A stretch of DNA of 64,000 nt from Cystobacter fuscus (GCF_002305875.1 NZ_CP022098.1:1-64000); one strand, 5' to 3'; counted from the first letter of the stretch, positions 35,765 to 45,183 are shown. Translations and numbers: made by a program. The notes: generated from the letters alone by a model not told the origin.

Positions 35765-36724
35765 CTACCTGCGCGAGCCCGCCATCCGCTCGGCCAGATC
35801 GATGACCTTCGCCTCGACGTTGGAGTCATCCAGCTTGTCGATCTCCACGATGCCCGTGGGGCTGGTGACGTTCACCTCGGTGAGCCAGTCGCCGATGACG
35901 TCGATGCCCACCAGGTACAGGCCCCGCTCCTGGAGCGAGGGCTTGAGCCGGGCGCAGATCTCCCGCTCGCGCGCGGTGAGGCTCGTCTTCACGGGGGTGC
36001 CACCGGCGGCCATGTTGCCCCGGTGGTCGTCCTGGGAGGGCACTCGGAGCACGGCGCCACACGGCTCGCCGTCCACGAGGATGATGCGCTTGTCGCCCTG
36101 GCGGCTCTCGGGCAGGTAGGCCTGGGCGACGATCGCCTTGCGGCCTCCCACCGTGAGCACCTCCAGGAGCGAGCGCAGGTTCCGGTCTCCCGGCTGCATG
36201 AAGACGATGCCCTGGCCGCCAAAGCCCTCCACCGGCTTGAGGATGGTGCCCGCGGGGTGGCTGGCGACGAAGCGCGAGAGCTGCGCCATGTCGCGCGCGA
36301 TGAGCGTCTCGGGCATCAGCTCCGGAAAGCGCAGGCCGAAGAGCTTCTCGTTGGCGTCGCGGATGCCGGTGGGGTTGTTGATGAAGACGGGCGCGCGGCC
36401 GTTGTGCAGCTCCACCATCTGGGTGGCCTGGATGAACTCCGCGTCGACGGGCGGATCCTTGCGCAGGAAGAGGACGTCGAGCTCGGACAGGGGCTGGAGC
36501 GCCTCGCCGAGCACGTCGAAGTGGCGACCGGGCTCACGGCGCACGGTGACGGTGCGCATGCGCGCCTCGGCGCGCGAGCCGTTGAAGCGCAGCCAGGGCT
36601 GCTCGAAGTAGCGCACCTGGTGACCCCGGCGCTGGGCCTCGAGCATGAGCGCGAAGGTGGAGTCGTGATCCACGCGCACCGACTCGAGGGGGTCCATGAG
36701 GAAGCCAAAGGTGAGCGCGGCCAT
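35765..36724 (-). CDS. gshB: Glutathione synthetase
   Basis: 319 residues, close to the E. coli GshB length of 316. Seen: N-terminal GFLMDPLESVRVDHDSTFAL, the ATP-grasp core PAGTILKPVEGFGGQGIVFM, VAQAYLPESRQGDKRIILVDGEP, and the C-terminal GIDVIGDWLTEVNVTSPTG. It joins gamma-glutamylcysteine and glycine to make glutathione. GGAGG precedes ATG 36724. It is divergent from the three-gene module starting at 36849. Confidence 0.96.
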   Translation of the reverse strand: MAALTFGFLMDPLESVRVDHDSTFALMLEAQRRGHQVRYFEQPWLRFNGSRAEARMRTVTVRREPGRHFDVLGEALQPLSELDVLFLRKDPPVDAEFIQATQMVELHNGRAPVFINNPTGIRDANEKLFGLRFPELMPETLIARDMAQLSRFVASHPAGTILKPVEGFGGQGIVFMQPGDRNLRSLLEVLTVGGRKAIVAQAYLPESRQGDKRIILVDGEPCGAVLRVPSQDDHRGNMAAGGTPVKTSLTAREREICARLKPSLQERGLYLVGIDVIGDWLTEVNVTSPTGIVEIDKLDDSNVEAKVIDLAERMAGSRR

Positions 36725-36848
36725 GAAGTATGCCTCCAGGGAGAAAGGGACAGCCCGTGAGTAGACGGATGAAGCCGGGCAAGCGACAGAAAAAGCAAGG
36801 GGCAGGGGGTATTGCCGCCAGCACCCGGCCTCGGGGACGCTCGGGGGC

Positions 36849-38129
36849 ATGCCCACCCCTCGTCCCGAGTCCGCCGCTCCCCCCGCCCTGGAGCGGCACC
36901 AGCGCCGACGCGAGCAGGGCATTCCCACCCTCACGGTGCTGGCGGGCCCTCCCGGCGCGGCCCTGGCCCTGTGGCGCCGCTGGCTCGACGCGCGCGGCCA
37001 GGCCCTGTGCGTCTGCACGAGCACCACCCCGGAAGGTCTGCTGCGCGAGTGGATGGAGGCGCTCGGCCAGGCGCGCCCGCCCACCACCGACGCGGCGGAG
37101 CACCTCGGGGCCGCCGCGGGGCTGCACCCGGGCGAGCTGGCCTCACGGCTGAAGGGCAAGACGGAGCACGAGCGCGGCGTCCTGCTCCAGGCACTGCTTC
37201 CCTCCCTGGCTCCCGGGGACGTGTCCGCCGCGTGCCGCGCCCTGCTCCAGCTTCCACAAGTTGTCCCCAATTCCACCGGGCCCCTGGACGCGGTGCTGGC
37301 CGCGTGCGAGGGGGACGCGATGCGCGCGCTCGGGGCGGTGCATGCGCTCGTGCCGGGCGGCGCGGCGCCGGCGATCCTGGTGTCGGACCCGGGCACGGTG
37401 GCGGGGTGGCTCGAGCAGGCGGCGCGCGTCTGCGCCCGGGCGTGTGAGAGCGTGCCCTCGCTCGTGGTGGCGCTCCAGACCGAGCGCTCCGGGTTGGAGG
37501 CGTACCTGCGCGGTCCGGAGAGCCACACGCGGGCACTCGTGCGCGAGGGCCGGGTGGAGCTGGCGGTGCCCTCCGCCGAGGAGCTGGTGCGGCGGATGGA
37601 AGCACTGGGCGTGCACAAGGCCCGCGCCCTGGAGGCTCCCCTGCGGCAACTGGCGGCCGACGGGATTCCGGACGAGGTGCTCACCCGCTACGGCGAGGCG
37701 GCCCGGAAGCTCGAGGTGGCGGACCGGGAGTCCGAGGCGGCGGACGGAGCGCGCAGCGAGGCCGAGCGCTTCCTGTATGGGGTGCTCGACTCCCTGCCGG
37801 CCACCCGAGGCCTCTTCGAGCTCAATGCCAAGGCGGAGTTCCGGCTCCGGGGCCGGGCGGTGGAGGTGGATTTCCTCTCGCGCCGGCTGCGGCTGGCCGT
37901 CGAGGTGGACGGCTACCACCACTTCCGGGACCCGGAGCGCTACCGGAGGGATCGGCGCAAGGACCTGGCGCTGCAGCGGCATGGCTACTGGGTGCTGCGC
38001 TTCCTGGCCGACGACGTGGTGGCCAGGTTCGAGGAAATCCGCGACACTCTGCTGGAAGTCATCTCGATCCGGCGACAGGGCCTCGGAGGTCCACCGCCGC
38101 GAGGGGAGGATGGAGATGCAGGGCTCTGA
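36849..38129 (+). CDS. DUF559-domain protein with N-terminal NTPase-like region
   Basis: 426 residues. Residues about 305-410 carry the DUF559 (Vsr/restriction endonuclease-like) fold: FELNAKAEFRLRGRAVEVDF, VEVDGYHHFRDPERYRRDRR, KDLALQRHGYWVLRF, LADDVVARFEEIRDTL. The N-terminal part resembles a degenerate P-loop (TVLAGPPGAALALWRRWL; the canonical Lys is absent). The middle is helical (DVSAACRALLQLPQV, DAVLAACEGDAMRALGAV). It overlaps the next gene by 20 bp and is the first of three co-oriented genes ending in a dual-ATPase protein. This suggests a nuclease plus ATPase machine, perhaps in DNA repair or defence. Confidence 0.8.
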   Translation: MPTPRPESAAPPALERHQRRREQGIPTLTVLAGPPGAALALWRRWLDARGQALCVCTSTTPEGLLREWMEALGQARPPTTDAAEHLGAAAGLHPGELASRLKGKTEHERGVLLQALLPSLAPGDVSAACRALLQLPQVVPNSTGPLDAVLAACEGDAMRALGAVHALVPGGAAPAILVSDPGTVAGWLEQAARVCARACESVPSLVVALQTERSGLEAYLRGPESHTRALVREGRVELAVPSAEELVRRMEALGVHKARALEAPLRQLAADGIPDEVLTRYGEAARKLEVADRESEAADGARSEAERFLYGVLDSLPATRGLFELNAKAEFRLRGRAVEVDFLSRRLRLAVEVDGYHHFRDPERYRRDRRKDLALQRHGYWVLRFLADDVVARFEEIRDTLLEVISIRRQGLGGPPPRGEDGDAGL

Positions 38130-39144
38130 GGTGTCTCGGGTGGGAGAGCTGGTGCTGGTCTGGCTGTTGACGCAGGCGGAGGGCAAGGGGGCGCGCAGCA
38201 AGGTATCCAGCGCGCTCAAGCCCTTCACGGCCCACCGCTGGAGTCCCGGCGAGTGGAGCACCCAGCTCGATGCGGCGCTGGGCGCGCTCGCGGCGGCGGG
38301 TCTCATCGAGCAGACGGCGCGCAAGGGCCTGGGCCTCACGAAGGAGGGCAAGGCGCGGGCACTCGAGTTCCTCGGCGAGCCTCGCCTGCCCAAGGGGCTC
38401 AACTGGAAGAAGCTGCGGCTCACCTGGCTCACGGCGCGCGCGTTGGATCTGCCCAACAGCCAGGGCGAGAAGCTGGGAGCGGCGAAGCACCTGCGCGCGG
38501 TGCTCGTGCAGAAGCAGCTCGGCCTGGAGCGGGTGGGCGCGCGCACGCTCAAGCAGGTGCAGGACGAGCTGTGCTGGAAGCAGCTCGGCGTGACGACGGA
38601 CAAGCCCTTCACGCTCGCGGCGGTGCAATCGCTGCTGCTCGGCCAGGTGCTCCAGTCCTCGCGCGAGGTGAAGGCGTCCCAGGCGCTGGATCAGCTCGCG
38701 GCCCGGAAGGTGGGCGCGCGGCGCACGGACGCGGAGAGCCTGCGGCTGGCGGCCCTTCAATCCTGGGTGCTGCCCGCCTCGTCCCCTTCTCCCCAGGCCA
38801 CCGCGGCGCCCGCTCCGGCGCGAGCACCCGAGCCCGTCCCGGCCCCCGCGCCGCGCTCCGTCGACGAGAGCCTGCCCGACTTCGCCGAGCGCGTGTTGAG
38901 CACCGCCCGGGCGGCGACGAGCGGACGCTTCGGGGACGATCGCGTCTTCATCTCCCATGTGTGGCGAGCGCTGGGAGACCCCGCCCTGGACGAGAGCACC
39001 TTCAAGAACCGGCTCATCGAGGCCAACCAGAAGCGCCTGCTGTCACTCAGCCGCGCCGACATGGTGAACCTGATGGATCCAGCGGATGTCTCCGCCTCGG
39101 AGACGCGCTACCTCGGCGCCACCTTCCACTTCATCGCCCTGTAA
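38110..39144 (+). CDS. Winged-helix-like protein of the DUF559/ATPase module
   Basis: 344 residues. The N-terminus (VGELVLVWLLTQAEGKGARS, then TAHRWSPGEWSTQLDAALGA and AGLIEQTARKGLGLTKEGKA) reads as a winged-helix domain. A Pro/Ala linker at about 240-260 leads to a compact C-terminal domain (FAERVLSTARAATSGRFGDD, HVWRALGDPALDESTFKNRL, LLSLSRADMVNLMDPADVSA, ETRYLGATFHFIAL) that I think recurs in NTPase-linked conflict systems. It starts inside the preceding gene with GAGGGGAGG upstream and is followed 37 bp later by the ATPase gene. Function unknown. Confidence 0.75.
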   Translation: MEMQGSEVSRVGELVLVWLLTQAEGKGARSKVSSALKPFTAHRWSPGEWSTQLDAALGALAAAGLIEQTARKGLGLTKEGKARALEFLGEPRLPKGLNWKKLRLTWLTARALDLPNSQGEKLGAAKHLRAVLVQKQLGLERVGARTLKQVQDELCWKQLGVTTDKPFTLAAVQSLLLGQVLQSSREVKASQALDQLAARKVGARRTDAESLRLAALQSWVLPASSPSPQATAAPAPARAPEPVPAPAPRSVDESLPDFAERVLSTARAATSGRFGDDRVFISHVWRALGDPALDESTFKNRLIEANQKRLLSLSRADMVNLMDPADVSASETRYLGATFHFIAL

Positions 39145-39181
39145 CGCTTCCACATCTCGTCCGGCTCCCGGGGGAACGCCG

Positions 39182-42100
39182 ATGAACCCACACGACTCGC
39201 GCCTCGCCGCCTTCCTGTCCGATCGCACCGAGGTCTTCCACTCCATCCAGCACCGCCACGAGGTGTGGCGCGAAGACCCCTTCGACGTGGAGTCCATCCA
39301 CCAGGATGCGCGCGCCACCTTCGAGCGCATGCTCCAGCGTGCCACCACGCCTCCCGGGACACCCTCGGGACGCATCCTGCTGCTGCTCGGTGACTCGGGA
39401 TGCGGCAAGACGCACCTGTTGCGCACCTTCCGCTCGCTCGTGCACGAGCGCTCGCTCGGCTTCGTGGGCTACCTGCAGATGACGACGTCCACGTCCAACT
39501 ACGGGCGCTACGTCCTGTCCAACCTCATCGACTCGCTCGATCAGCCCTATTGCGAGCCGGGTGAGCCCCGCTCCGGACTGCGCAAGCTCTCCGACGTGCT
39601 GCTCTCCCAGTGTGGTCCGGTGGCCGCCCTGCTCGCGGATCCCGAGCAGGATCCCGAGGAGATCCCCGTCCTGGTGGAGAGCGCCGCGGATGATCTGCAG
39701 AAGCAGCCCGCCTTCGAGAAGCTCGACCTGGACCTCTTGCGCGCGCTGCTCTACCTGCAACGCGATGACACGCGCATCCGCAGCCGGGTGCTCAAGTACC
39801 TGCGCTGCGAGGATCTCTCCACGAGTGATCGCAAGGTGCTCGGCGGGATGGTGCCCCGTACCTACGACAACCATCCCCAGGAGATGGTGCAGCACCTGGG
39901 CCGGCTCATGGCCACGCTCAATCAGTCCCTCGTCTTGTGCGTGGACCAGTTGGAGGGCTTCGACGTCGAGGCCGCCCAGGCGCAGGCCTTCCAGCGCGCC
40001 ATGCACCTGCTGTGCGACTTCGCCGAGAGCGCTCCCTCGTCGCTGATCGTCATCAGCTGTCTGCACACCTTCTGGACGGGGCTCCGGGAGAAGCTCCATC
40101 GCTCCACCCTGGATCGCATCGAGCGCGACCCCGAGCCCCTCAAGCTGGAGAATCAGCGCTCGGTGGACGAAGCGCGCCGCATCACCGAGCGCCGGCTGGA
40201 GCACCTCTACTCGATGGAGGACGCTCCCTTCGACCCCGCCGAGCCCACGTATCCCTTTCCTCACGAGGGCTTCGAGCGCCTCGCGGGTCTGACGACGCGC
40301 GAAGTGCTCGATGCCTGCCGACGCTGGCGGGAGCAGGCGGTGCGCGATCAGGCCCTGCCCGCGCAGTTTCCCCTGCGGGACGCACCGAAGGAGACCCGGC
40401 CTCCCCCCAACGAGACCAAGAAGCTCCTCGCGCTGGATCAGGCCTGGAACGACTTCCGCTCCACCCAGGCCACGCCTCCGCCCGAGGAGGATGGCCCGCT
40501 CGCCGAGCTGCTCGTGTGGGCGCTGAAGGCGATCGCGGACGAGCTGGAGACGGGCCACCGCTTCGACGTGCGGCGCCTGGGCGAGGTGCTCCAGGTGGAC
40601 GTCTCTCCGGGTGACGAGAAGCTGCACGTGGCCCTGTGCAACCGGGGCACGCAAGGCGGAGGGCTCGCCAATCAGATCGAGCAGACCCGCAAGGAAGCCC
40701 GGGGCCGCACGCCCGTGGTCATCCGCACCAGCGACTTCCCGAGCAACCCCAAGACCCAGGCCGCCGCGGAGCTCGGCAAGCTGCTGAGCAAGGGCGGCCG
40801 CCGCGCGGTGCTCGAGGACAGCGACAGCCGCACGCTGATCGCCCTGCGCGCCTTCCGCGAACAGCACGGCTCCCGCCCCGACTTCGCCGCCTGGTTGCGC
40901 TCCTCCCAGCCCCTCACCCAGCTCAAGCCCCTGCGCGACATCCTCTCGTTGGATCAACTGCGCTCGGCGTCCTCTCCACCTCCCACACAGGTCACCCCCC
41001 ATGTCTTCCACAAACCGGCCGACACCTCCCAGCGCTCCCACGCCGCAAAGGCCGCCGACTCCTCCGAGCCGGCCACAACCTCCCGCGCCCCCCAACCCGT
41101 CTCCGACCGCACCGAGGCCCGCGCCTCAAACCAATCGCTGAACCCCTCCCGTGACGAGGAGGCCTCGCTCACGGAGACCGCCCGCTACGGTGTCCCCATC
41201 CAGCCGGCGGGCACCACGAGCACCGACGACGTCTCGCTCACGGAGACCGCCCGCTACGGCGTCCCCATCCAACCGGTGAGCCCTTCCCGCACCGCGCCAC
41301 CTCCTCGCCCCGAGTCCCCGCGCAAGCGCGAGCCCGTGCGCGTCGGCGAGACGGACAGCCTCTTGCGCGAGCCGGTGGTCTTCTCCCCCGACGAGTTCAC
41401 CCGGCACGCCGCGTTCCTCGGCGGTTCGGGCAGTGGCAAGACGACGCTCGCGCTCAACATCGTCGAGCAGCTCGCCTTGCAGGGCGTGCCCACCATCCTC
41501 GTGGATCGCAAGGGAGACCTCGCGGGCTACGCCTCCGATGCCTTCTGGACGAGCACCGTGGGCGACCCGCGCCGGGCCATGCGACAGGGCGCGCTGCGCG
41601 ATCGGCTCGACGTGGCGCTCTTCACCCCGGGCCATCCCGGTGGCCGTCCGCTCGCCATCCCCATCGTCCCGGATGGGCTCGATGCCCTGCCGGACTTCGA
41701 CAGACAGCAGGCCACGCGCCACGCCGCCGAGGCGCTCGCGGGCATGCTGGACTACCGCCAGAGCCCCAAGGACAAGTCCTGCCGCACGCTGCTCGCCCAG
41801 GCCATCGATCAGTACGTGCAGCTCACGCGCGAGAGCGTCTCCCTGGAGCGGCTCGTGAAGTTCATCGGGGACAAGGATCCGCGTCTGGTCAACGCCGTGG
41901 GGCGCCTGGACGTGAAGCTCTTCGACAAGCTCGCCGATGACCTGGACCGGCTGCGGCTGGACGCCAGGATGCTGCTCGACGGCGAGGCGGAGAAGCTCGA
42001 CATGGATCTGCTGCTCGGCCGGGGCGCCCACGCACTCCCGGGCCGCACGCGCCTGAGCATCGTCAGCACCAAGTTCCTCGGGGACAACAACAACGTGCTC

Positions 42101-42586
42101 TTCTGGGTGTCCCAGCTGCTCATCGAGGTGACGCGCTGGCTCAGCCGCAATCCCTCCACCCCCTTGCAGGCGGCGATGCTCTTCGACGAGGCGGACCTGT
42201 ACCTGCCCGCCATGCGCCAGCCGTCCACCAAGCAGCCCATGGAGAACCTGCTCAAGCGCGCGCGCTCGGGAGGGCTGGGGCTGATGCTCGCCACGCAGAG
42301 CCCGGGAGACTTCGACTACAAGTGCCGCGACAACATCCGCGCCTGGTTCATCGGCCGGGTGAAGGAGAAGGTGTCGCTGGACAAGATGAAGCCCATGCTC
42401 AGCGAGGCCCGGGTGGATCCCGCGAGGATTCCCGGCCAGGCCACCGGCGAATTCCACGTGGCCCGGGATGGCCGGGTGGATCGCGTGAAGGCCGAGCCCT
42501 CGGCGCTGGCCACCGAGCAGCTCTCCGACGACGAGCTGTTGCGGCTGGCCGCGCGCACCCGGGAGTCCAGGCACCTGTCCTCCTGA
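39182..42586 (+). CDS. Two-NTPase fusion: N-terminal AAA ATPase and C-terminal HerA/VirB4-like ATPase
   Basis: 1134 residues. The first NTPase has Walker A GDSGCGKT (70-77) and a Walker B-like LVLCVDQLEGFD. A helical middle region leads to a disordered Ser/Thr/Pro linker of about residues 595-720, containing a 14-residue direct repeat (SLTETARYGVPIQP twice). The second NTPase has Walker A GGSGSGKT (747-754), ILVDRKGDLAGY, Walker B MLFDEADLYLP (999-1009) and LMLATQSPGDFDYKCRDNIR, as in HerA/FtsK-type helicase-translocases. It probably pumps DNA and acts with the upstream DUF559 and winged-helix proteins. Confidence 0.85.
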   Translation: MNPHDSRLAAFLSDRTEVFHSIQHRHEVWREDPFDVESIHQDARATFERMLQRATTPPGTPSGRILLLLGDSGCGKTHLLRTFRSLVHERSLGFVGYLQMTTSTSNYGRYVLSNLIDSLDQPYCEPGEPRSGLRKLSDVLLSQCGPVAALLADPEQDPEEIPVLVESAADDLQKQPAFEKLDLDLLRALLYLQRDDTRIRSRVLKYLRCEDLSTSDRKVLGGMVPRTYDNHPQEMVQHLGRLMATLNQSLVLCVDQLEGFDVEAAQAQAFQRAMHLLCDFAESAPSSLIVISCLHTFWTGLREKLHRSTLDRIERDPEPLKLENQRSVDEARRITERRLEHLYSMEDAPFDPAEPTYPFPHEGFERLAGLTTREVLDACRRWREQAVRDQALPAQFPLRDAPKETRPPPNETKKLLALDQAWNDFRSTQATPPPEEDGPLAELLVWALKAIADELETGHRFDVRRLGEVLQVDVSPGDEKLHVALCNRGTQGGGLANQIEQTRKEARGRTPVVIRTSDFPSNPKTQAAAELGKLLSKGGRRAVLEDSDSRTLIALRAFREQHGSRPDFAAWLRSSQPLTQLKPLRDILSLDQLRSASSPPPTQVTPHVFHKPADTSQRSHAAKAADSSEPATTSRAPQPVSDRTEARASNQSLNPSRDEEASLTETARYGVPIQPAGTTSTDDVSLTETARYGVPIQPVSPSRTAPPPRPESPRKREPVRVGETDSLLREPVVFSPDEFTRHAAFLGGSGSGKTTLALNIVEQLALQGVPTILVDRKGDLAGYASDAFWTSTVGDPRRAMRQGALRDRLDVALFTPGHPGGRPLAIPIVPDGLDALPDFDRQQATRHAAEALAGMLDYRQSPKDKSCRTLLAQAIDQYVQLTRESVSLERLVKFIGDKDPRLVNAVGRLDVKLFDKLADDLDRLRLDARMLLDGEAEKLDMDLLLGRGAHALPGRTRLSIVSTKFLGDNNNVLFWVSQLLIEVTRWLSRNPSTPLQAAMLFDEADLYLPAMRQPSTKQPMENLLKRARSGGLGLMLATQSPGDFDYKCRDNIRAWFIGRVKEKVSLDKMKPMLSEARVDPARIPGQATGEFHVARDGRVDRVKAEPSALATEQLSDDELLRLAARTRESRHLSS

Positions 42587-42611
42587 GGCTCGCCCGGGGG
42601 TCCAGAAACGA

Positions 42612-42658
42612 CCTTCCCCGCGAGGGCCCGCGTGCTGCGCGGGTCCTGGCGGGGAAGG
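42612..42658. terminator. Strong nested hairpin between convergent genes
   Basis: CCTTCCCCGC / GCGGGGAAGG enclose a second stem (GGGCCCGCG / CGCGGGTCC). It separates the ATPase gene from the convergent repeat-protein gene, so it probably terminates both. Confidence 0.75.
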
Positions 42659-42683
42659 AAGGGTGCGGCTCAGGGGGTGCGGC

Positions 42684-44729
42684 TCAGGAGATGTTCATCT
42701 TGAAGGCGGTGGCCTTCACCTGCTCCATGATGATGTCCTTGGCGGAGGTGCCCGCCACGCCCTGGGTCCCGCCGCTGCCACCGGGCGCGCTGGAGAGGAT
42801 CTTGTTCAGATCGGCCATGTTGATGTGGACGTCGCCGCCCTTGCCCTTGGCGCCGTCGATGACCTTGGCCATGGACGGGTGGGCGAGCATGAACTGAGCG
42901 GCCTGCTGCAGCCGGGGAGGCGCCCCGCTGGCCGGGTTGGCCAGCTGCTTGAGCTCGGACAGGCCGATGTTGCCGTCACCCGAGCCCTTGCCCTTGCCGT
43001 TCATGCCGATGCCCTCGGCCACGGCGAAGTGGTTCTTGAGTTCCTGGGCCGCGCCGTACACGTCCATCGGCTTCGCCTGCGTGGGGCTCGCGAAGGTGCC
43101 GGAGGCGGTGGCGGGGCTCATCGCCGTCGTCGGGGAAGCCGTACCCGCGGCCTGGTTGAAGATGTTCATGAGGCTGTTGCCGCCCTGGGCGCCCTGGGTG
43201 CTGACAGGAGCGGTGGGCATGCTGGCCGTGGAGGCGGGCGCGCTGGCCATCATCTTCTGCAGGTCGGCGCGGTTGATGTGAACGTCACCGCCCTTGCCCT
43301 TGGCGCCGTCGATGACCTTGGCCATGGCGGGGTGAGCGAGCAGGAACTGGGCGGCCTGCTGCAGCTCGGCGGGGGCGCCGCTCTTCGGGTTGGCCAGGTT
43401 CTTGAGCTCGGACAGGCCGATGTTGCCATCACCCGAGCCCTTGCCCTTGCCGTTCATGCCGATGCCCTCGGCCACGGCGAAGTGCTTGTCGAGCGCGGAG
43501 GCCGCCTTGTAGACGTCCATTCCACCCGGGGCCGCGGTGCCGGAGGCGCCCATGGGCTGCTGCATGGGCGCGGAGCCGCTGATGGGGCTGGAGCCCAGGA
43601 GCGAGGCCATCGCGGAGGACAGCGTCTGCGCCATGTTCTGCAGGTTCTGGAGCTGCGACTGGGCGTTGGCCGTGGGGGCGGGCGCGTTGCCGAGGAGGTT
43701 CTGGAGCTGCGACTGGGCCGCCGAGGGCCCGGCGCCGCTGCCCGCGGGCGCGTTGGCCAGGAGCTTGTTCAGATCGGCCATGTTGATGTGGACGTCGCCG
43801 CCCTTGCCCTTGGCGCCGTCGAGGACCTTGGCCATGGCGGGGTGAGCGAGCAGGAACTGCGCGGCCTGCTGGAGCTGGGCGGGAGCGCCGCTGGCCGGGT
43901 TGGCCAGCTGCTTGAGCTCGCCCAGGCCGATGTTGCCGTCACCCGAGCCCTTGCCCTTGCCGTTGGTGCCGATGCCCTCGGCCACGGCGAAGTGGTTCTT
44001 GAGCGCCTGGGCCGCGCCGTACACGTCCATCGGCGCTCCCTGCGTGGGACTCGCGAAGGTGCCGGAGGCGGTGGCGGGGCTCATCGCCGTCGTCGGGGCG
44101 CTCGTGGGGATGTTGCCGGCGGTGGGGCTGGCGCCCAGGAGCGAGGCCATCGCGGCGGACATCTTCGGGGCGAGATCGTTGGAGACCGGCCCGGGCAGGC
44201 TGCCCGCGGGCGCGCCGGCCATCATCTTCTGCAGGTCAGCGCGGTTGATGTGAACGTCACCGCCCTTGCCCTTGGCGCCGTCGATGACCTTGGCCATGGA
44301 CGGGTGGCTGAGCAGGAACTGGGCGGCCTGCTGCAGCTCGGGGGGAGCGCCATTGGCCGGGTTGGCCAGGTTCTTCAGCTCGCCCAGGCCGATGTTGCCG
44401 TCGCCAGAGCCCTTGCCCTTGCCGTTGGTGCCGATGCCCTCGGCCACGGCGAAGTGCTTGTCGAGCGCGGCGGCCGCCTTGTACACGTCCATGCCACCCG
44501 GGGCCGCGCTACCCGAGAGGTTCACCGGCGCCTGGCTCTGCGCCTGCATCATGCCGTCCTTGGGCAGCGCCGCACCGGTCTGCTGCGTGGCGGCGGTGAG
44601 CGCCTGCCCCAGCTGATTGATGGCCTGCGCCAGCTGAGCCGCCACCTGAGTTGCCTGGGCCGGGTTGGGAAGGTCGTTGCTGACGGTGGTGGTGGTGGTG
44701 GTCTGCGTGGTGCGGGTGATCGTGGTCAT
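42684..44729 (-). CDS. Four-repeat HrpF/HrpK-like protein, sigma-54 promoter
   Basis: 681 residues. The signal-less N-terminus is Thr-rich (MTTITRTTQTTTTTTVSNDL). Four repeats of about 95 residues follow, separated by Ala/Ser/Pro/Gln linkers. Each begins MDVYxAA, has HFAVAEGIGxNGKGKGSGDG, NIGLxELKxLANP, LQQAAQFLLxHPxMAKV and DGAKGKGGDVHINxADL. Repeats 1 and 3 share the Lys-type start (MDVYKAA, INRADLQKMM); repeats 2 and 4 share MDVYGAA and INMADLNK, so a two-repeat unit was duplicated. The repeat is similar in pattern to type III secretion translocon/effector proteins of the HrpF/HrpK kind and looks calcium-loop-like. Export and function are unproven. Confidence 0.75.
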   Translation of the reverse strand: MTTITRTTQTTTTTTVSNDLPNPAQATQVAAQLAQAINQLGQALTAATQQTGAALPKDGMMQAQSQAPVNLSGSAAPGGMDVYKAAAALDKHFAVAEGIGTNGKGKGSGDGNIGLGELKNLANPANGAPPELQQAAQFLLSHPSMAKVIDGAKGKGGDVHINRADLQKMMAGAPAGSLPGPVSNDLAPKMSAAMASLLGASPTAGNIPTSAPTTAMSPATASGTFASPTQGAPMDVYGAAQALKNHFAVAEGIGTNGKGKGSGDGNIGLGELKQLANPASGAPAQLQQAAQFLLAHPAMAKVLDGAKGKGGDVHINMADLNKLLANAPAGSGAGPSAAQSQLQNLLGNAPAPTANAQSQLQNLQNMAQTLSSAMASLLGSSPISGSAPMQQPMGASGTAAPGGMDVYKAASALDKHFAVAEGIGMNGKGKGSGDGNIGLSELKNLANPKSGAPAELQQAAQFLLAHPAMAKVIDGAKGKGGDVHINRADLQKMMASAPASTASMPTAPVSTQGAQGGNSLMNIFNQAAGTASPTTAMSPATASGTFASPTQAKPMDVYGAAQELKNHFAVAEGIGMNGKGKGSGDGNIGLSELKQLANPASGAPPRLQQAAQFMLAHPSMAKVIDGAKGKGGDVHINMADLNKILSSAPGGSGGTQGVAGTSAKDIIMEQVKATAFKMNIS

Positions 44730-44791
44730 GGACGGGAACCCGGGAAGAAGGGGGGAGATTGAAAAACGTCGATAAGCGCGAGGGGGGGTTG

Positions 44792-44807
44792 TGCAGGTGA
44801 TGTGCCA
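44792..44807 (-). promoter_or_regulatory. Sigma-54 promoter (-24/-12) of the four-repeat gene
   Basis: The minus strand reads TGGCACATCACCTGCA. The -24 GG and -12 GC are separated by exactly 10 bases, and 13-14 of the TGGCACG-N4-TTGCA positions match apart from the variable ones. It lies 63 bp upstream of the ATG at 44729. Confidence 0.8.
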
Positions 44808-44951
44808 AATAAAGGCTACCAGGGGCACTGGAAAAGTGGAAGAGGGGGAAACTCCCGGAACCACTGCCCTTACAGGGAGATACAGAGGGGAGTCCCCTCG
44901 CGCCGCACATCAACGAGCGACGGAAGGGGCCAGAGGGGGGCGATCACCTCC

Positions 44952-45044
44952 GGTGACGGCAGTCACCATCGGCCCGTGAGAAACCCCTCGCTCCGAGGGG
45001 AGGAGGGCGATGACGGCAGTCACCGCCTGGTGACGGCAGTCACC
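44952..45044. promoter_or_regulatory. Upstream activator array: three GGTGAC-N4-GTCACC inverted repeats
   Basis: Copies: GGTGACGGCAGTCACC at 44952-44967 and at 45029-45044, and CGATGACGGCAGTCACC-type core (TGACGGCAGTCA) at 45011-45022. The two proximal copies are 20 bp centre to centre, about two helical turns. The array is 145-250 bp upstream of the sigma-54 promoter, a normal enhancer distance for a bacterial enhancer-binding protein. The rest of the 44808-45183 gap holds no gene. Confidence 0.8.
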
Positions 45045-45183
45045 ACCCCAGGGCACGCGACGACCCCTCTCAACTCCCGAGAAATCACATATCAGGAAGG
45101 ACTTCTCCGCTCGATTCTCGAGAAATGGTTCTCGGCAACCCGAACCCTCGCAGGAACCGCGCGAGATAATGCCTTCTCGAGGC

